This document shows, piece by piece, positions 16,167 through 24,815 of a stretch of 64,000 bases of DNA. The notes beneath the pieces were generated by a model. That model was not told the origin of the DNA. It did no database searches and was given only the letters and a program-made list of their open reading frames with translations. The position numbers and the translations under genes were made by a program. Source of the stretch: JAXGXT01 sp040772665 (GTDB taxonomy: Bacteria > Bacillota > Clostridia > Lachnospirales > Anaerotignaceae); contig JAXGXT010000003.1 in assembly GCA_040772665.1 (NCBI GenBank), positions 124,001 to 188,000 on the forward strand. Direction: 5' to 3'. Numbering within the stretch: position 1 is the first letter of the stretch; the number at the start of each line of letters is the position of its first letter.

Positions 16167-16736
16167 ATGGGAATAGTTTCGATTTTTTTAATAGCGGTGG
16201 GGCTTGCAATGGATGCCTTTGCCGTTTCCATATCAAACGGAATAGCAATAAGAGGGTACAGCTCTAAAGACGGCACAAAAATGGCGGCGTTTTTTGGCTT
16301 TTTTCAGTTTGCAATGCCTGTTACAGGCTGGATTTTAGGAAGCAGCATAAGCGGATACATTGAAGCTGTCGACCACTGGATTGCTTTTGCTCTTCTTGGA
16401 TTTATAGGAATTAACATGATTAGGGAATCCTTTGAATGTGAAAAAGATGACGGAGTATGTGAACTTTTTGAACTTACCACAAAAAAACTTATACTACAAT
16501 CTATTGCAACAAGCATTGATGCTTTGGCAGTTGGAATAAGTTTTGCAGTGCTTGATGTTGACGTAATAAGTGCATCGGCAGTAATAGGCATAGTCTGTTT
16601 TATTATATCTTTTTTAGGCGGAGCCTTAGGAAAAAGGTTGGGGGATGTATGTCGGGGCAGAGCAGAGCTTTTAGGAGGAGTAATATTAATATCAATCGGT
16701 GTAAAGATAGTGGCGGAGCATTTATTTATTATTTAA
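16167..16736 (+). CDS. MntP/YtaF-family manganese exporter-like membrane protein
   Basis: A 189-residue integral membrane protein with about six hydrophobic helices arranged as two related halves. The halves carry the paired motifs GLAMDAFAVSISNG (about residues 12-25) and SIDALAVGISFA (about 116-127), the acidic signatures of the DUF204/MntP family, which exports Mn2+. GGAGAGCTAAGG precedes the ATG. No manganese riboswitch is evident upstream; it appears to be read through from the DUF3842 gene. Confidence 0.85.
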   Translation: MGIVSIFLIAVGLAMDAFAVSISNGIAIRGYSSKDGTKMAAFFGFFQFAMPVTGWILGSSISGYIEAVDHWIAFALLGFIGINMIRESFECEKDDGVCELFELTTKKLILQSIATSIDALAVGISFAVLDVDVISASAVIGIVCFIISFLGGALGKRLGDVCRGRAELLGGVILISIGVKIVAEHLFII

Positions 16737-16917
16737 TGATGGCACGGGCAGTGATGATGCAGGCAGGCAGTGTCTGTTTTGCAAAATAAAGTTTTGACAA
16801 AAAAACTGCATAATTTTAGATTTATACATGTTTTGAAGAAGTGAAAAAAACATTTGATACAGCTTTTGCAAAGAAAGAAAAAGAAATATTTTTTTAGGCA
16901 GGGGAGAGGCGAATAAT

Positions 16918-16939
16918 AGGTTCGGCACTGCCGAAACCT
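16918..16939. repeat. Short inverted repeat upstream of the por promoter
   Basis: AGGTTCGGCA and TGCCGAAACCT form a stem around a single C, without a T run. It may end the mntP transcript weakly or belong to the dispersed palindromes. Confidence 0.4.
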
Positions 16940-16956
16940 GTTTCGGTAATTTAGTA

Positions 16957-16985
16957 TTGAAATATAGAACAAATTGTTCTATAAT
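16957..16985 (+). promoter_or_regulatory. por promoter with palindromic operator in the spacer
   Basis: TTGAAA (16957-16962), a 17-base spacer and a perfect TATAAT (16980-16985). The spacer and the start of the -10 hold a perfect 17-base palindrome TAGAACAAATTGTTCTA (16965-16981). A protein bound there would block RNA polymerase, so it is likely a repressor site. It does not fit the LexA (four-base centre) or Rex consensus. Confidence 0.7.
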
Positions 16986-17091
16986 AAGTACACTGCCTTA
17001 TTTAAAAGGTGATTTTCTTTGTTTTGCAGTATATAAATTAAGCTTTATCAAAGAGAAGGAAAGCAAAATTATAAACAAAAGGAGAATTAGT

Positions 17092-20000
17092 ATGTCAAAA
17101 ATCATGAAAACAATGGACGGAAACGAAGCTGCGGCATATGCTTCATACGCCTTTACGGAAGTTGCGGGAATTTTCCCAATAACACCGTCCTCACCAATGG
17201 CTGAAAAGACAGACGATTGGGCTGCCAATGGTAAAAAGAATATTTTCGACCAAACTGTAAATGTAATCGAGATGCAATCTGAGGCCGGAGCAGCGGGAAC
17301 AGTTCACGGCTCTCTTGCGGCAGGTGCTTTAACAACCACCTACACAGCAAGTCAGGGGCTTCTTCTTATGATTCCCAACATGTATAAAATTGCAGGTGAA
17401 TTACTTCCTTCAGTTTTCCATGTAAGCGCACGTGCTCTTGCAAGCCATGCTCTTTCCATATTCGGCGACCATTCCGACGTTATGGCTTGCCGCCAGACAG
17501 GATTTGCTTTGCTTGCTTCAAACAGTGTTCAAGAAGTAATGGACCTTGCTGCTGTTTCTCACCTTGCAACAATTGAGGGCAGAGTTCCGTTCCTTCACTT
17601 TTTTGACGGATTCCGTACTTCACATGAAATTCAAAAAATCGAGTGTCTTGACTATGAAGATTTAAAGAAAATTGTTGACATGGATGCTATTAATCGTTTC
17701 AGAAGAAACGCTCTTAATCCTGAACATCCTGTTCTTAGAGGAACAGCTCAAAACCCTGACATATTCTTTCAGGCAAGAGAGGCTTCAAACCCTTTTTATG
17801 AAGAAATTATTGACGTTACAGAAAAATATATGGCTGAAATCAACAAACTTACAGGAAGAGATTATCAGCTTTTTAACTACTACGGCGCACCTGATGCAGA
17901 CAGAGTTATTGTTGCTATGGGTTCAGCTTGTGAGGCTATTGAAGAAACAATTGATTATTTAATGGCAAAGGGTGAAAAAGTAGGACTTGTTAAAGTTCAT
18001 CTTTACAGACCTTTTTCAGCTAAGCACCTTATGGCTGCTATTCCTGAAACAGCTAAGAAAATTGCTGTGCTTGACAGAACAAAAGAGCCGGGTGCTCTTG
18101 GCGAACCTTTATATCAGGATGTATGTACTGCAATGTTTGAGGCTAAAGAGCAGCCTATGGTTATTGCCGGCCGTTATGGACTTGGTTCCAAGGACGTAAC
18201 ACCTGCTCAGTTTATTGCTGTTTATGAAAACCTTAAGGCAGAAAAACCTTTAAACCATTTCACAATGGGTATTGTTGACGACGTTACAAACCTTTCTCTT
18301 AAAGTTGAAAAGGAAATTGACGTTACAGGTCAAGACGGAACAATTGCTTGCAAGTTCTGGGGTCTTGGTGCAGACGGAACTGTAGGTGCTAATAAAAACT
18401 CAATTAAAATTATTGGTGACCATACAGACATGTATGCTCAGGCTTATTTTTCATACGATTCAAAAAAATCAGGCGGTATAACACAAAGTCATCTTCGTTT
18501 TGGCAAAAAGCCTATAAGAAGCACATACCTTGTTAAAACAGCAGACTTTGTTGCTTGCCACAAGCAGGAGTATGTTAACATTTATGATATGCATACAGAG
18601 CTTAAGCCGGGCGGAACATTCCTTCTTAATACAGAATGGAGCACAGAAGAGCTTGAGGCAAATCTTCCTGCTGACATGAAGAGATATTTTGCTGAAAATA
18701 ACATTAAATTATACACAATTAACGCAACACACATTGCTAAAGAAATCGGCCTTGGCGGAAGAGTAAACTCTGTTCTTCAAGCTGCATTTTTTAAGCTTGC
18801 AAACATTATTCCAATTGATGATGCTGTTAAGTACATGAAAGAAGCAATCACAAAAAGCTATGGCAGAAAAGGCGAATCTATCCTTACAATGAACTATGCT
18901 GCTGTTGAACAGGGTGTAGACGGTGCTGTTGAGGTTAAAATTCCTGCTGCTTGGGCAAATGCAGTTGACGAAAAGAAAGAAACAAAAGATGTTCCTGCAT
19001 TTATCAAAGATGTTGTTATGCCTATTAATGCACAAAAAGGCGACCTTCTTCCTGTAAGCACATTTGTAGGACGTGAGGACGGAACTTTCCCACAGGGCAC
19101 AGCTGCTTATGAAAAACGTGGAGTTGCTGTTGACATTCCTCAATGGATTCCTGAAAACTGTATTCAGTGTAACCAGTGTTCATATGTTTGCCCTCATGCT
19201 GCAATTCGTCCTTTCCTTCTTAACGAGGAAGAAGCGAAAAATGCACCTGAAAGCTTTGTAACGTTAGATGGCAAAGGCAAAGGCGTTGACGGATATAAAT
19301 TCAGAATTCAGGTTTCTGCACTTGACTGTATGGGCTGCGGAAGCTGTGCCGATGTTTGTCCTTCAAAGCAGAAAGCTCTTGTTATGCAGCCTGCAGGCAC
19401 ACAAAAAGCAGAAATTGCTAACTGGGAATTTGCAGCAGAAAAAGTTTCAATCAAAGAAGGCGTTCTTGACAGATTCAGCGTTAAGGGCAGCCAGTTTGTT
19501 AAACCTCTTCTTGAGTTTAGCGGTGCTTGTGCAGGATGCGGTGAAACACCATACGCAAAGCTTATTACACAGCTTTTCGGCGACAGAATGTATATTGCTA
19601 ATGCAACAGGCTGTTCATCAATCTGGGGCGGAAGTGCACCAACAACACCTTATACAACAAACGCTAAGGGTCATGGACCTGCTTGGGCTAACTCACTTTT
19701 TGAGGATAACGCAGAGTTTGGTTTAGGTATGGCTTTAGCTGTTAAGCAAATGAGAGAGGCTATCAGAATTAAGCTTGAAGCTCTTAAAGAAGTTAAGGGA
19801 ACAGAAAGCTTAACAGAAGTTATTGACGGATATATTTCAACAATGAAAGACGGAGAAGCTAATAAGGGCGCTTCCGCTAACCTTGTTGCTGCGTTTGAAA
19901 GCTTTAAAGCTGAAGGCGAAGCTAAGGAAATTATTGAAGATGTTCTTGAAAACAAAGACCAGCTTGTTAAAAAGAGCCAGTGGATATTCGGCGGTGACGG

Positions 20001-20616
20001 ATGGGCTTATGATATTGGTTACGGCGGTTTAGACCATGTTCTTGCTTCCGGAGAAGACGTAAACGTATTTGTGTTTGATACAGAAGTTTATTCAAACACA
20101 GGTGGTCAGGCTTCTAAAGCTACTCCTGTAGGAGCTATTGCTCAGTTTGCAGCAGGGGGTATGAGAATTAAGAAGAAAGACCTTGGCATGATGGCTATGA
20201 GCTATGGTTATGTATATGTTGCACAAGTTGGTATGGGTGCAAACCAGGCACAAGTTGTTAAAGCCCTTAAAGAAGCAGAGGCTTATGACGGCCCATCACT
20301 TATTATTGGTTATTCCCCATGTATAAACCACGGCATGAAGATGAGTGCTTCACAGGCTGAAATTAAAAAGGCTGTTGACGCAGGATACTGGCACTTATAC
20401 AGATTTAACCCGCAGCTTAAAGACGAGGGTAAAAATCCATTTGTGCTTGACTCATCTGCAGAGCCAAAGGGAAGTTTCCAAGACTTTATAAAAGGTGAAC
20501 TTCGTTATACATCACTTCTTAGAGCATTCCCTGAGGTTGCAGAAGAACTTTTTGCTAAAGCAGAGGAACACGCTAAAGAAAGGCTTGAAAGTTACAAAAA
20601 ACTTGCGGCTCAGTAA
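17092..20616 (+). CDS. Pyruvate:ferredoxin (flavodoxin) oxidoreductase
   Basis: A single-chain, 1174-residue thiamine-diphosphate enzyme that oxidises pyruvate and CoA to acetyl-CoA and CO2 while reducing ferredoxin, the central reaction of clostridial fermentation. In order: the N-terminal pyruvate-binding domain (AAYASYAFTEVAGIFPITPSSP, shown as AAYASYAFTE then VAGIFPITPSSP), transketolase-like and gamma domains, two 4Fe-4S clusters (Cys690 onwards CIQCNQCSYVCPH; Cys746 onwards CMGCGSCADVCPS), the third-cluster CAGCGETPY at 813, and the TPP/Mg2+ segment GDGWAYDIGYGG near 968. The ATG at 17092 follows AAAGGAGAATT; the upstream in-frame extension overlaps the promoter. Codon usage and strong signals suggest high expression. 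Monocistronic, with a terminator after it. Confidence 0.97.
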   Translation: MSKIMKTMDGNEAAAYASYAFTEVAGIFPITPSSPMAEKTDDWAANGKKNIFDQTVNVIEMQSEAGAAGTVHGSLAAGALTTTYTASQGLLLMIPNMYKIAGELLPSVFHVSARALASHALSIFGDHSDVMACRQTGFALLASNSVQEVMDLAAVSHLATIEGRVPFLHFFDGFRTSHEIQKIECLDYEDLKKIVDMDAINRFRRNALNPEHPVLRGTAQNPDIFFQAREASNPFYEEIIDVTEKYMAEINKLTGRDYQLFNYYGAPDADRVIVAMGSACEAIEETIDYLMAKGEKVGLVKVHLYRPFSAKHLMAAIPETAKKIAVLDRTKEPGALGEPLYQDVCTAMFEAKEQPMVIAGRYGLGSKDVTPAQFIAVYENLKAEKPLNHFTMGIVDDVTNLSLKVEKEIDVTGQDGTIACKFWGLGADGTVGANKNSIKIIGDHTDMYAQAYFSYDSKKSGGITQSHLRFGKKPIRSTYLVKTADFVACHKQEYVNIYDMHTELKPGGTFLLNTEWSTEELEANLPADMKRYFAENNIKLYTINATHIAKEIGLGGRVNSVLQAAFFKLANIIPIDDAVKYMKEAITKSYGRKGESILTMNYAAVEQGVDGAVEVKIPAAWANAVDEKKETKDVPAFIKDVVMPINAQKGDLLPVSTFVGREDGTFPQGTAAYEKRGVAVDIPQWIPENCIQCNQCSYVCPHAAIRPFLLNEEEAKNAPESFVTLDGKGKGVDGYKFRIQVSALDCMGCGSCADVCPSKQKALVMQPAGTQKAEIANWEFAAEKVSIKEGVLDRFSVKGSQFVKPLLEFSGACAGCGETPYAKLITQLFGDRMYIANATGCSSIWGGSAPTTPYTTNAKGHGPAWANSLFEDNAEFGLGMALAVKQMREAIRIKLEALKEVKGTESLTEVIDGYISTMKDGEANKGASANLVAAFESFKAEGEAKEIIEDVLENKDQLVKKSQWIFGGDGWAYDIGYGGLDHVLASGEDVNVFVFDTEVYSNTGGQASKATPVGAIAQFAAGGMRIKKKDLGMMAMSYGYVYVAQVGMGANQAQVVKALKEAEAYDGPSLIIGYSPCINHGMKMSASQAEIKKAVDAGYWHLYRFNPQLKDEGKNPFVLDSSAEPKGSFQDFIKGELRYTSLLRAFPEVAEELFAKAEEHAKERLESYKKLAAQ

Positions 20617-20642
20617 TTGAGGTAAGATTTAAATTAAATTTT

Positions 20643-20675
20643 AATGAGGCGGCGATTATGCTGCCTCATTTTTTA
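20643..20675 (+). terminator. por terminator
   Basis: AATGAGGCGGC pairs with GCTGCCTCATT, followed by TTTTTTA. Confidence 0.8.
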
Positions 20676-20855
20676 TAAATAAGTTAGGGATTTTAATATG
20701 AGAAGTTTGTTGGAAGGATTTAACAAAGGGTCTAAAGCCTAAACATTTAATTTAAAAATAAATTTCGGCAGCCAAAATTGTATAAGATTTTTAATTGTTT
20801 TAAACTGAAAATAATGGTACATTAACTTTAATTAAAGTTTAGAGGAGGTTATAAT

Positions 20856-21095
20856 ATGAGTTTAAGCAGAATGAAAAGCATTTTTTCCATACTCTATATT
20901 GCAGTTGGAGCTGTTACTATTTTAGAATATCTTTATGTAAAGGGCATGTTTACAGGGCCTCTTATGATGGGGCTTGTGGCTATGGTAGGGCTTACAAACA
21001 TTGTTCTTGAAATTGCCAGCAAGAAATATATTTATGCTTTAAATTATTTAATATCATCAATTGGGTTGTGCATGGGTTATATAGCGTTAATGTAA
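20856..21095 (+). CDS. Small membrane protein of unknown function
   Basis: A 79-residue protein composed of three hydrophobic segments (about residues 8-27, 30-50 and 58-77) joined by short basic turns. AGAGGAGGTTATA precedes the ATG, and a GCACCT/AGGTGC hairpin follows the stop, so it is a free-standing expressed unit. I recognise no family. The 240 bases between it and por hold only the por terminator and AT-rich sequence. Confidence 0.65.
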   Translation: MSLSRMKSIFSILYIAVGAVTILEYLYVKGMFTGPLMMGLVAMVGLTNIVLEIASKKYIYALNYLISSIGLCMGYIALM

Positions 21096-21124
21096 AAAAA
21101 GCACCTGTTTTAAAAGGTGCTTTA
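21094..21124 (+). terminator. Terminator of the small membrane protein gene
   Basis: AAAAAAAGCACCT ... AGGTGCTTT: a six-base stem with a short T tail and an A run before it. Confidence 0.55.
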
Positions 21125-21254
21125 AAGCCGCAAATAAACCTTGTATTAAGATATTTTCAAAGATGTTAAGTGTATTTGAAAGTTGTTATAATTTAAAATA
21201 AATTTACGGTTTAAATGATTTATGTATAAAATCAGGACGTTTAAACGTAGTGTT

Positions 21255-21791
21255 TTATTTATTGTGTTCACTTGAAAGAAGGGTGAAGATGGTGCTGGCT
21301 ATGGAGTCTACATTTCTTTTCCAGTTGTTGCATATAAGCTGGGCTTGACTTTTTGTGGCAACGGTTACATCCACTTCCATTATTTTTGTGCCGTCAATTC
21401 CGCATACTGAGCATTTAACTAAAAACTCTCCGTTTATTTCAGGGAAATAATTTGCAGATGTTTCATATTCACTTTTTATTCTTTTTCCGTTGGCAAGTAT
21501 ATATTCGTTGGCTGACGATTTCATCCATTCGCTTATTCTGTTTTGAAAAAACTCCAAGGCACTGCTTCCCTCATCGGTTATTATGTATCTTGTTGAGCCG
21601 TTTTCTGTGTATGCATCAATAAATTCGCTGTCTATAAGCTCTCCAAGATATTGCTGAGCGGAAAAGTAGTCCATAATGTTTGCTTCAAGGGCAAATTGGC
21701 ATATTTCGTTATTAGAAAGTGAAATGTTCATTTTTTTAAGCAAATAAAGAATTATTAGTTTGTTTTCAGCCAGCTTATTCTCATCTGACAT
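21255..21791 (-). CDS. DUF4364-family winged-helix protein
   Basis: A 178-residue protein starting MSDENKLAENKLIILYLLKKM, with a predicted N-terminal winged-helix fold (LSNNEICQFALEAN, then a wing around TRYIITDEGSSAL) and a C-terminal sensor-like part containing CSVCGIDG. This is the DUF4364 pattern seen in clostridia, presumed transcription regulators. GGAGGGAACAC is the ribosome binding site. It faces away from gdhA and shares a 320-base AT-rich gap with it; the gap holds the gdhA promoter and no other feature that I can see. Confidence 0.75.
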   Translation of the reverse strand: MSDENKLAENKLIILYLLKKMNISLSNNEICQFALEANIMDYFSAQQYLGELIDSEFIDAYTENGSTRYIITDEGSSALEFFQNRISEWMKSSANEYILANGKRIKSEYETSANYFPEINGEFLVKCSVCGIDGTKIMEVDVTVATKSQAQLICNNWKRNVDSIASTIFTLLSSEHNK

Positions 21792-22045
21792 AAAGTGTTC
21801 CCTCCAAGTTAATAGTTACAAGCACATTATTATATCATGTTTCGATAAGACACTCAATTGTTTTATTAATAAAATCAAAATTATAGAAAATTTTATAAAA
21901 AGCATGAAAGTTTGTCATTTTAAGATAAGTGTAATATTATGTCAAAAAAATAAAAATTTAGGTGTTTTATTTCTTAATAAAAGTCAATTTTTTAAGTTTA
22001 GCAACAAAAAATATTAAAAAAGTTGAAGAAATTATCAATGAAATA

Positions 22046-22074
22046 TTGAAAATAAAAGAAAATAAATGTATAAT
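22046..22074 (+). promoter_or_regulatory. gdhA promoter
   Basis: TTGAAA (22046-22051), a 17-base spacer and TATAAT (22069-22074), about 40 bases before the gdhA start. Confidence 0.65.
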
Positions 22075-22115
22075 TTTTAAAAGCATTTACTTTTAAAATT
22101 TAAGGAGGAAGTTAT

Positions 22116-23447
22116 ATGGATTATGTTGACAGTGTTTTAGAGAAATTAATTGAAAAAAATGCCGGGGAGAAAGAGTTTCACCAAGCGGCTAAGGAAGTGC
22201 TTAATTCTCTTAAGCCTGTGCTTGAAAAAAACCCAAAATATGAGGAGGCAGGTATTCTTGAAAGGCTTGTAGAGCCTGAAAGACAGATTATCTTCCGTAT
22301 CCCATGGGTTGATGACAGCGGTAAAGTGCAAGTGAACAGAGGTTTTCGTGTTCAGTTTTCAAGCGCAATCGGTCCATATAAAGGGGGTTTAAGGTTTCAT
22401 CCGTCGGTAAACTTAGGAATTATAAAGTTTCTTGGCTTTGAACAAATTTTTAAAAATTCACTTACGGGACTTCCCATTGGCGGCGGAAAGGGCGGCTCAG
22501 ACTTTGACCCTAAGGGGAAAAGTGACAGAGAAGTCATGGCTTTTTGCCAAAGTTATATGACAGAACTTTTTAAATATATTGGTCAAAACATTGACGTTCC
22601 GGCAGGGGATATAGGTGTAGGGGCAAGGGAAATAGGCTTTATGTATGGGCAGTACAAAAGAATTACAGGCTCTTATGAAGGTGTTTTTACAGGCAAAGGT
22701 TTAACATACGGCGGCTCTCTTGCACGTAAGGAAGCAACAGGGTATGGACTTGTGTATCTTGTGACTGCAATGCTTAAAAGTGCAGGCAAAACCATGGAAG
22801 GTGCTGTTGTTGCAATTTCAGGTTCCGGAAATGTTGCCATATATGCTTGTGAAAAGGCACAGCAAAACGGTGCAAAGGTTGTAACATTAAGTGATTCAAC
22901 AGGCTGGATTTATGACGAAGAAGGCATTGATCTTGAGGCTGTTAAAGAAATCAAAGAGGTTAAGAGAGGGCGTATTAAGGAATATCTTAACTACAGACCT
23001 AATGCAAAATATACAGAAGGCAAGGGTGTTTGGTCGGTTAAATGTGATATTGCTCTTCCTTGTGCAACCCAAAACGAGCTTAATACTGAGGATGCGAAGA
23101 TGCTTATTTCAAACGGATGTTATGCTGTTGGCGAGGGTGCTAACATGCCTACAACTCTTGAAGCCATTGATATTTTCTTAGAGAGCAATGTGCTTTTTGC
23201 GCCGGCAAAAGCTGCAAATGCAGGAGGAGTGGCAACAAGTGCTCTTGAAATGAGCCAAAACAGCATGAGATACAGCTGGACATTTGATGAGGTTGACGCA
23301 AAGCTTAAAGACATTATGGAAAATATTTATCACGAAATGGAAAGTGCCGCCAAAGATTATGGATTTGAAGGCAACTTTGTTGCAGGTGCCAACATTGCAG
23401 GGTTTATAAAGGTTGCAGAAACCATGCTTGCACAAGGTGTTTGTTAA
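22116..23447 (+). CDS. gdhA: Glutamate dehydrogenase, NADP-type
   Basis: A 443-residue hexameric-type glutamate dehydrogenase that interconverts glutamate with 2-oxoglutarate and ammonia. Lys89 (GPYKGGLRFHP), Lys113 and the catalytic Lys125 (GGGKGGSDFDP) occupy the expected places, followed by PAGDIGVGAREIGFM and a Rossmann domain (SGSGNVAIYACEKA, about 225-238). Length and motifs fit the GdhA (family I) class, usually NADP-dependent and biosynthetic, though clostridial members can work in glutamate catabolism. AAGGAGGAAG precedes the ATG. Monocistronic. Confidence 0.95.
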   Translation: MDYVDSVLEKLIEKNAGEKEFHQAAKEVLNSLKPVLEKNPKYEEAGILERLVEPERQIIFRIPWVDDSGKVQVNRGFRVQFSSAIGPYKGGLRFHPSVNLGIIKFLGFEQIFKNSLTGLPIGGGKGGSDFDPKGKSDREVMAFCQSYMTELFKYIGQNIDVPAGDIGVGAREIGFMYGQYKRITGSYEGVFTGKGLTYGGSLARKEATGYGLVYLVTAMLKSAGKTMEGAVVAISGSGNVAIYACEKAQQNGAKVVTLSDSTGWIYDEEGIDLEAVKEIKEVKRGRIKEYLNYRPNAKYTEGKGVWSVKCDIALPCATQNELNTEDAKMLISNGCYAVGEGANMPTTLEAIDIFLESNVLFAPAKAANAGGVATSALEMSQNSMRYSWTFDEVDAKLKDIMENIYHEMESAAKDYGFEGNFVAGANIAGFIKVAETMLAQGVC

Positions 23448-23460
23448 TATTAAAAAAGAT

Positions 23461-23547
23461 CATGGGCTTTGCCCAAACCTATTTGCTTTTTGAAAAAAGC
23501 AAAACAAAAACTTTTGTATAAAACCGCATGAATATGCGGTTTTAGTA
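23461..23547. repeat. Dispersed palindrome module (reverse copy of 9239-9320)
   Basis: Contains GGGCTTTGCCC, GCTTTTTGAAAAAAGC and AAACCGCATGAATATGCGG in the reverse order and orientation of the set at 9239-9320, with roughly 85 percent identity by eye over about 84 bases. Non-coding. Confidence 0.6.
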
Positions 23548-23655
23548 TGAATCAAGGATAAATGTCAAGGTATAACATTTCACATTGTAAAACAATTTTT
23601 GAACTTAGAATTCTTGCAAAGTTTTGAGTGTAAGGCTTTTAAGAGTCTGACGAAG

Positions 23656-23690
23656 AAAGACCTTGGGCAAAGCCCAAGGTCTTAACTTTT
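23656..23690. terminator. Hairpin at the 3' end of the aminotransferase gene
   Basis: AGACCTTGGGC and GCCCAAGGTCT (23658-23682) form an 11-bp stem with a three-base loop just past the stop of the minus-strand gene. A T-rich tail follows on the plus strand, and a weaker one on the minus strand. Confidence 0.6.
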
Positions 23691-24788
23691 TTCAATTAAA
23701 GATTTTAAGTTTTCTATAAGCATACGGTTTTGGTCTGGAAGAAGTATGCAAAACCGTATAAAAGTATCGTCCAAAAATGTAAAGCTTGAAGCATCTCTTA
23801 TAAGCATATTTTTTTGTATAAGGTTTTCAAAAATTTCCCATGAAGTTATTTTATCTGTCAATAGTTTTAGCAAGATAAAGTTTGTAGAGGAAGGATATGC
23901 TTTTATGTTATGCCAAGTTTCAAGTTCTGCCATCAACTTTTTTCTTTCAGAGGAAATAAGAAGGTGTGTCTGTTTAATAAAGTTTTCCTCACTAAACAGC
24001 CTTTCACCTGAGAAAGCAGCAAGGCTGTTAACACTCCACGGGTCTTGATTGGATTTTAAAAGGGCATGGAAGTTTTTGTTTGAGCTTATGCCATAGCCAA
24101 GTCTTAGCCCGGGGGCAGAGAAAAATTTTGAGATTCCTCTTATTACAAAAAGGTTATCAAATTTAAGCGTAAAGGGTATTGAACAAATATTTTCAATGTT
24201 ATCGCTAAACTCTATATAAGTTTCGTCTATCATAACTGAGATGGAGTTTATCTTGCAGTGAGCTAATATTTTTTCTGTTTGGGAAGTTGTGATTACTGTT
24301 CCTGTTGGGTTATTTGGATTGCAGGCAACAAGCAAATCCACATCCTCCGAAAGAGCGGCCAAAAGTTTGTCAAGGTTCAGCAGAAAGTCTTCCTTTTCTT
24401 CCAAGGGGAAATATTTAAAGTCACTTTTAAGTTTTTCCAGCTCTTTTTCATATTCGGAATAGGAAGGGCCTATTATTATCGCTTTTTTAGGATTAACAGA
24501 TTTAATAAAAGTGGAAATAAGCTCTGTAGAGCCGTTTCCCACAGCTATATCCTGCCAGTTTGCACCTGTGTAAAGAGCAATACTTTTTCTAAGCGCTGTG
24601 TACTCCTTATCAGGATAGGTGGATATGATATGAAGATTATTGCTTAACTCCGATCTAACATTTTCCGGAAATCCATAGGGGTTTATATTACCGCTGAAAT
24701 CAATTATATCTTCTGTGGGTATACCATAGATGCGGTTTATTGCATCAAGATCCCCGCCGTGGCTATGTGTTAAAGTTTCTTTTTTCAT
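23682..24788 (-). CDS. CobD/HisC-like PLP-dependent aminotransferase
   Basis: A 368-residue fold-type I PLP enzyme. Visible are the PLP lysine Lys221 (RGISKFFSAPG), CNPNNPTG (156-163), Asp188/Tyr191 and the carboxylate-binding Arg229. The N-terminal HGGDLDAINRIYG and DFSGNINPYG are typical of threonine-phosphate decarboxylase (CobD), whereas HisC usually lacks the HGGD start, so CobD-like is preferred. No other cobalamin or histidine genes lie in the window. It starts 27 bases after the next gene upstream on the same strand (24816-26348), so the two may be cotranscribed. Confidence 0.75.
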   Translation of the reverse strand: MKKETLTHSHGGDLDAINRIYGIPTEDIIDFSGNINPYGFPENVRSELSNNLHIISTYPDKEYTALRKSIALYTGANWQDIAVGNGSTELISTFIKSVNPKKAIIIGPSYSEYEKELEKLKSDFKYFPLEEKEDFLLNLDKLLAALSEDVDLLVACNPNNPTGTVITTSQTEKILAHCKINSISVMIDETYIEFSDNIENICSIPFTLKFDNLFVIRGISKFFSAPGLRLGYGISSNKNFHALLKSNQDPWSVNSLAAFSGERLFSEENFIKQTHLLISSERKKLMAELETWHNIKAYPSSTNFILLKLLTDKITSWEIFENLIQKNMLIRDASSFTFLDDTFIRFCILLPDQNRMLIENLKSLIEKS

Positions 24789-24815
24789 ATTAACAACCTT
24801 CTTTTGAAATAGTTT

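Noticed and set aside
16965..16981. LexA/SOS box at the por promoter
   Set aside because: The GAAC and GTTC halves are separated by five bases; Gram-positive LexA boxes need four.
18709..19143. Long antisense frames within the pyruvate oxidoreductase gene
   Set aside because: They mirror the codon bias of a highly conserved sense gene and have no start signals or family resemblance.
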